A stretch of DNA of 7,776 bases from an uncultured Chloroflexota bacterium (GTDB lineage: Bacteria; Chloroflexota; Dehalococcoidia; SAR202; UBA11138), in contig CAJWRP010000086.1 in assembly GCA_913046025.1 (NCBI GenBank), forward strand, positions 1 to 7,776, written 5' to 3'. This document shows, piece by piece, positions 6,070 to 7,776 of this stretch (the stretch's first letter is position 1; every line of letters begins with the position of its first letter). The notes under the pieces are model-generated. The model was not told the DNA's origin. It made no database searches and saw only the letters and a list, made by a program, of their open reading frames with translations. Made by a program: the position numbers and the translations under genes.

Positions 6070-7176
6070 GTGTCTAACCTGAGAACACCTGGTCCGATCC
6101 CCGTACCTGACGATATCTTAGAGGCCATGTCCTTACAGATGATCAACCATCGAGGGCCTGAATATAAGGACATGCTTAATCGGACAACCGAAGGCATTAA
6201 GCGGGTTTTCGAGACCACAAACGACGTCTACATTATGACGTCTTCGGGCTCAGGCGCCATGGAAGCCGCAGTGGTGAACACGCTGTCTCCTGGCGATAAG
6301 GTAGTCAACGTCAGCGTGGGTGTGTTCGGTGAACGCTTTGGAGAGATAGCCGAGATATTCGGCGCTGAAGTCGTAAAACTGGACTACCCCTATGGCACCG
6401 CCGTGGACGTGGATAAGCTCAGAGATACGCTGAAGGCTCATCCCGATATTAAAGCAGTGCTGGTTACGCATAACGAGACGTCCACTGGCGTAACAAACGA
6501 TCTACAGGCCATAACTGCGGTGGCCAAGGGTGAGTTCGGAAAACTGATACTGGTGGACGGAATAAGCAGCGTTTGCTCTATACCTTTAAGCACCGATGCG
6601 TGGGGATGTGATGTGGTGGCCACGGCTTCCCAAAAGGGATGGATGCTTCCACCGGGACTGGCATTTATCAGCTTTAGTGAGGACGCCTGGAAGGCCCATG
6701 CTGAGGCAACCATGCCCAGATTCTATTTTGATATGTCGGCTTACAAACGCTACTTCGAGATCGGTCAGCCTCCATACACGCCGGCCATCTCAATTATGTT
6801 CGCGCTGGATCTGGCGTTGCAGAAGATTGCGACAGAAGGCATGGGTACCGTATTCGAGCGGCATGCCAACATAGCCCAGATGACACGGGACGGCGTCAAG
6901 AAGCTTGGCCTGCCACTGTTTCCTCAGGACGAGAGTACGGCCTCCAACACTGTGACTGCCATTACGGTGCCAGAGGGAGTCAATGCTTCTAAGCTACTGA
7001 ATATTCTCCGGACCGAGCATGACGTGGTTCTCTCCGGTGGTCAGCAGTCCCTGGCCGGTAAGATTTTCCGGATTGGGCATCTTGGTTACACCACCACAGA
7101 GGAGATTCAGGAAGTTCTGGATGCTCTGGCTGTTGCTCTGGTAAAGGTAGGTTTTACGTCTGGTGTCCAGGCCTAG
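6070..7176 (+). CDS. Class V aminotransferase, alanine/serine-glyoxylate type
   Basis: This complete 368-residue PLP enzyme of fold type I belongs to the group holding alanine-glyoxylate, serine-glyoxylate and serine-pyruvate aminotransferases. They move an amino group to glyoxylate (making glycine) or to pyruvate, in the cytoplasm. Visible motifs: the N-terminal RTPGPIPVPDDIL (5-17), the PLP phosphate-binding TSSGSGAMEAA (57-67), HNETSTG (134-140), VDGISS (162-167) with Asp163 placed to bind the pyridine nitrogen, SQKG with Lys189 as the Schiff-base lysine, YTPAIS (236-241), and FRIGHLG (333-339), whose Arg334 should bind the substrate carboxylate. Length is normal. Start: GTG with GAGGAG five bases upstream. 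The exact donor/acceptor pair cannot be told from sequence; ureidoglycine-glyoxylate aminotransferase is a possible relative. It has its own probable promoter and leader, ends with TAG, and the next gene starts 148 bases on with its own promoter, so it is likely monocistronic. Confidence 0.93.
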   Translation: MSNLRTPGPIPVPDDILEAMSLQMINHRGPEYKDMLNRTTEGIKRVFETTNDVYIMTSSGSGAMEAAVVNTLSPGDKVVNVSVGVFGERFGEIAEIFGAEVVKLDYPYGTAVDVDKLRDTLKAHPDIKAVLVTHNETSTGVTNDLQAITAVAKGEFGKLILVDGISSVCSIPLSTDAWGCDVVATASQKGWMLPPGLAFISFSEDAWKAHAEATMPRFYFDMSAYKRYFEIGQPPYTPAISIMFALDLALQKIATEGMGTVFERHANIAQMTRDGVKKLGLPLFPQDESTASNTVTAITVPEGVNASKLLNILRTEHDVVLSGGQQSLAGKIFRIGHLGYTTTEEIQEVLDALAVALVKVGFTSGVQA

Positions 7177-7285
7177 CCTCACGCTTTGGACATCACGACG
7201 AGGCATCAGAGTTCCATTACCTCAGATGAGGCCATAGTCGTTGCGTGGTTATCAGACTAAGCCTGAATAATGGTCGCCTGGGTGG

Positions 7286-7315
7286 TGGACAAACGCTCCG
7301 TTCTGTCCATATAAC
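7286..7315 (+). promoter_or_regulatory. Sigma70-type promoter for the coiled-coil gene
   Basis: TGGACA (7286-7291, 5 of 6 to TTGACA) and TATAAC (7310-7315, 5 of 6 to TATAAT) are separated by 18 bases. The predicted start of transcription is near 7322, only about three bases before the ATG at 7325, so the transcript would be leaderless or nearly so. Confidence 0.55.
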
Positions 7316-7324
7316 ATAACAACC

Positions 7325-7776
7325 ATGAATTTCCCTGAGTTTTCTGAAATACCCAAGATCCCAGAAATGCAGAAGGCCATTAACAGGCTGAGTTTACTTG
7401 TTGCGTCCATCAAGGGCAAAGAAGATGAGATGGACGGGCTGGTAAGGCAGTTCAAGAGGCAGTTGGAACGAGCGCCTCGTCATGCCATCCACGGCGGCAA
7501 TCCTCTGGATAACACGCTAAGCATTATGGGAGAGATTCAAGAGCGTCTCGATGCGGCTGTTAATGCTCGGACCCACTTGGATTTGATCAGGAGACAGGCA
7601 GAAAACGAGCTGGAGGCCCTCAACATCACGGGACAAATCAATGATGTTGAGAAAGAGCTAACCGGGCTTAAGTTGGGTCGTGAGGCCGGACAAGATGTGG
7701 ACCTGGACAGGATCAGTGAGCTGGAGCGATTTATCGAGGACGCCAGCAATCGTGCTGCCAGGGCCATCACCGATGA
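7325..7776 (+). CDS. Hypothetical coiled-coil protein, runs off the right edge
   Basis: An ATG opens a frame that stays open for 150 codons to the window edge, so the C-terminus is missing. I do not recognise a family. The product is highly charged and helical with no signal peptide or membrane segment, hence cytoplasmic. After a Pro-containing start (MNFPEFSEIPKIPEMQ) there is a helix at about 14-50, a break at PRHAIHGGNP (51-60), then long heptad-like helices at about 62-118 and 126-148 (LDAAVNARTHLDLIRRQ, ELEALNITGQINDVEKEL). A structural, scaffold or chaperone-like role is possible, but nothing fixes it. No Shine-Dalgarno precedes the ATG; instead a good promoter places the transcript start almost on it, and an in-frame TAA upstream limits other starts. 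Codon-phase regularity and a consistent coiled-coil pattern make it a real gene. Confidence 0.78.
   Translation, partial: MNFPEFSEIPKIPEMQKAINRLSLLVASIKGKEDEMDGLVRQFKRQLERAPRHAIHGGNPLDNTLSIMGEIQERLDAAVNARTHLDLIRRQAENELEALNITGQINDVEKELTGLKLGREAGQDVDLDRISELERFIEDASNRAARAITD

Noticed and set aside
7176..7231. Terminator after the aminotransferase gene
   Set aside because: Short stems (GCCTC/GAGGC at 7176-7204, CCTC/GAGG at 7220-7231) are weak and not followed by a T run.

Overview
The window reads as a piece of chromosome from an uncultured bacterium, most plausibly of the Chloroflexota (SAR202/Dehalococcoidia type). The main pointers are: a very large secreted protein with Thr/Pro/Ala linkers (ALPTATADPT-type repeats); a small beta domain just before a C-terminal Cys–membrane–RRRKR tail, an architecture I associate with that phylum; a lipoprotein-type HtrA protease with a short Pro/Ser linker; and a ubiE/menG-type quinone methyltransferase. 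This placement is inference from protein style, not from a marker gene. I see no phage, IS, CRISPR, tRNA or rRNA signals.

Layout. (1) Positions 1-336 carry the 3' end of a ubiE/menG-like methyltransferase on the plus strand. It converges on the next gene with a single base between the two stop codons. (2) Positions 338-4984 form a minus-strand cell-envelope block. In transcription order it holds a 785-residue secreted, C-terminally anchored protein with BACON-like and Ig-like domains, the decayed tail of an alpha/beta hydrolase, a YihY/BrkB membrane protein, and an HtrA-like lipoprotein serine protease whose start overlaps the YihY gene by 47 bases. (3) Positions 5157-5822 on the plus strand hold a 5'-truncated reading frame resembling the C-terminal part of an ATP-dependent phosphoenolpyruvate carboxykinase-like protein, broken by two in-frame TAG codons in the same 8-base context. 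(4) Positions 5873-5920 are a perfect 22-bp inverted repeat with an AAAA loop. (5) An extended -10 promoter and a foldable leader of about 110 bases precede a complete class V aminotransferase of the alanine/serine-glyoxylate group (6070-7176). (6) A good sigma70-type promoter sits almost directly on the ATG of a coiled-coil protein that runs off the right edge (7325-7776), which suggests a leaderless mRNA.

How the genes may work together. The minus-strand genes all act at or outside the membrane, and the HtrA/YihY pair is probably co-transcribed. The aminotransferase links glyoxylate with serine, glycine or alanine metabolism and appears to be its own transcription unit. The boundaries between blocks hold two gene remnants, so this looks like a locus that has lost genes. 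I found no clear new multi-gene system. The best candidates for a second look are the twice-interrupted PEPCK-like frame, the hydrolase remnant, the perfect hairpin, the structured leader of the aminotransferase and the probable leaderless start at 7325.
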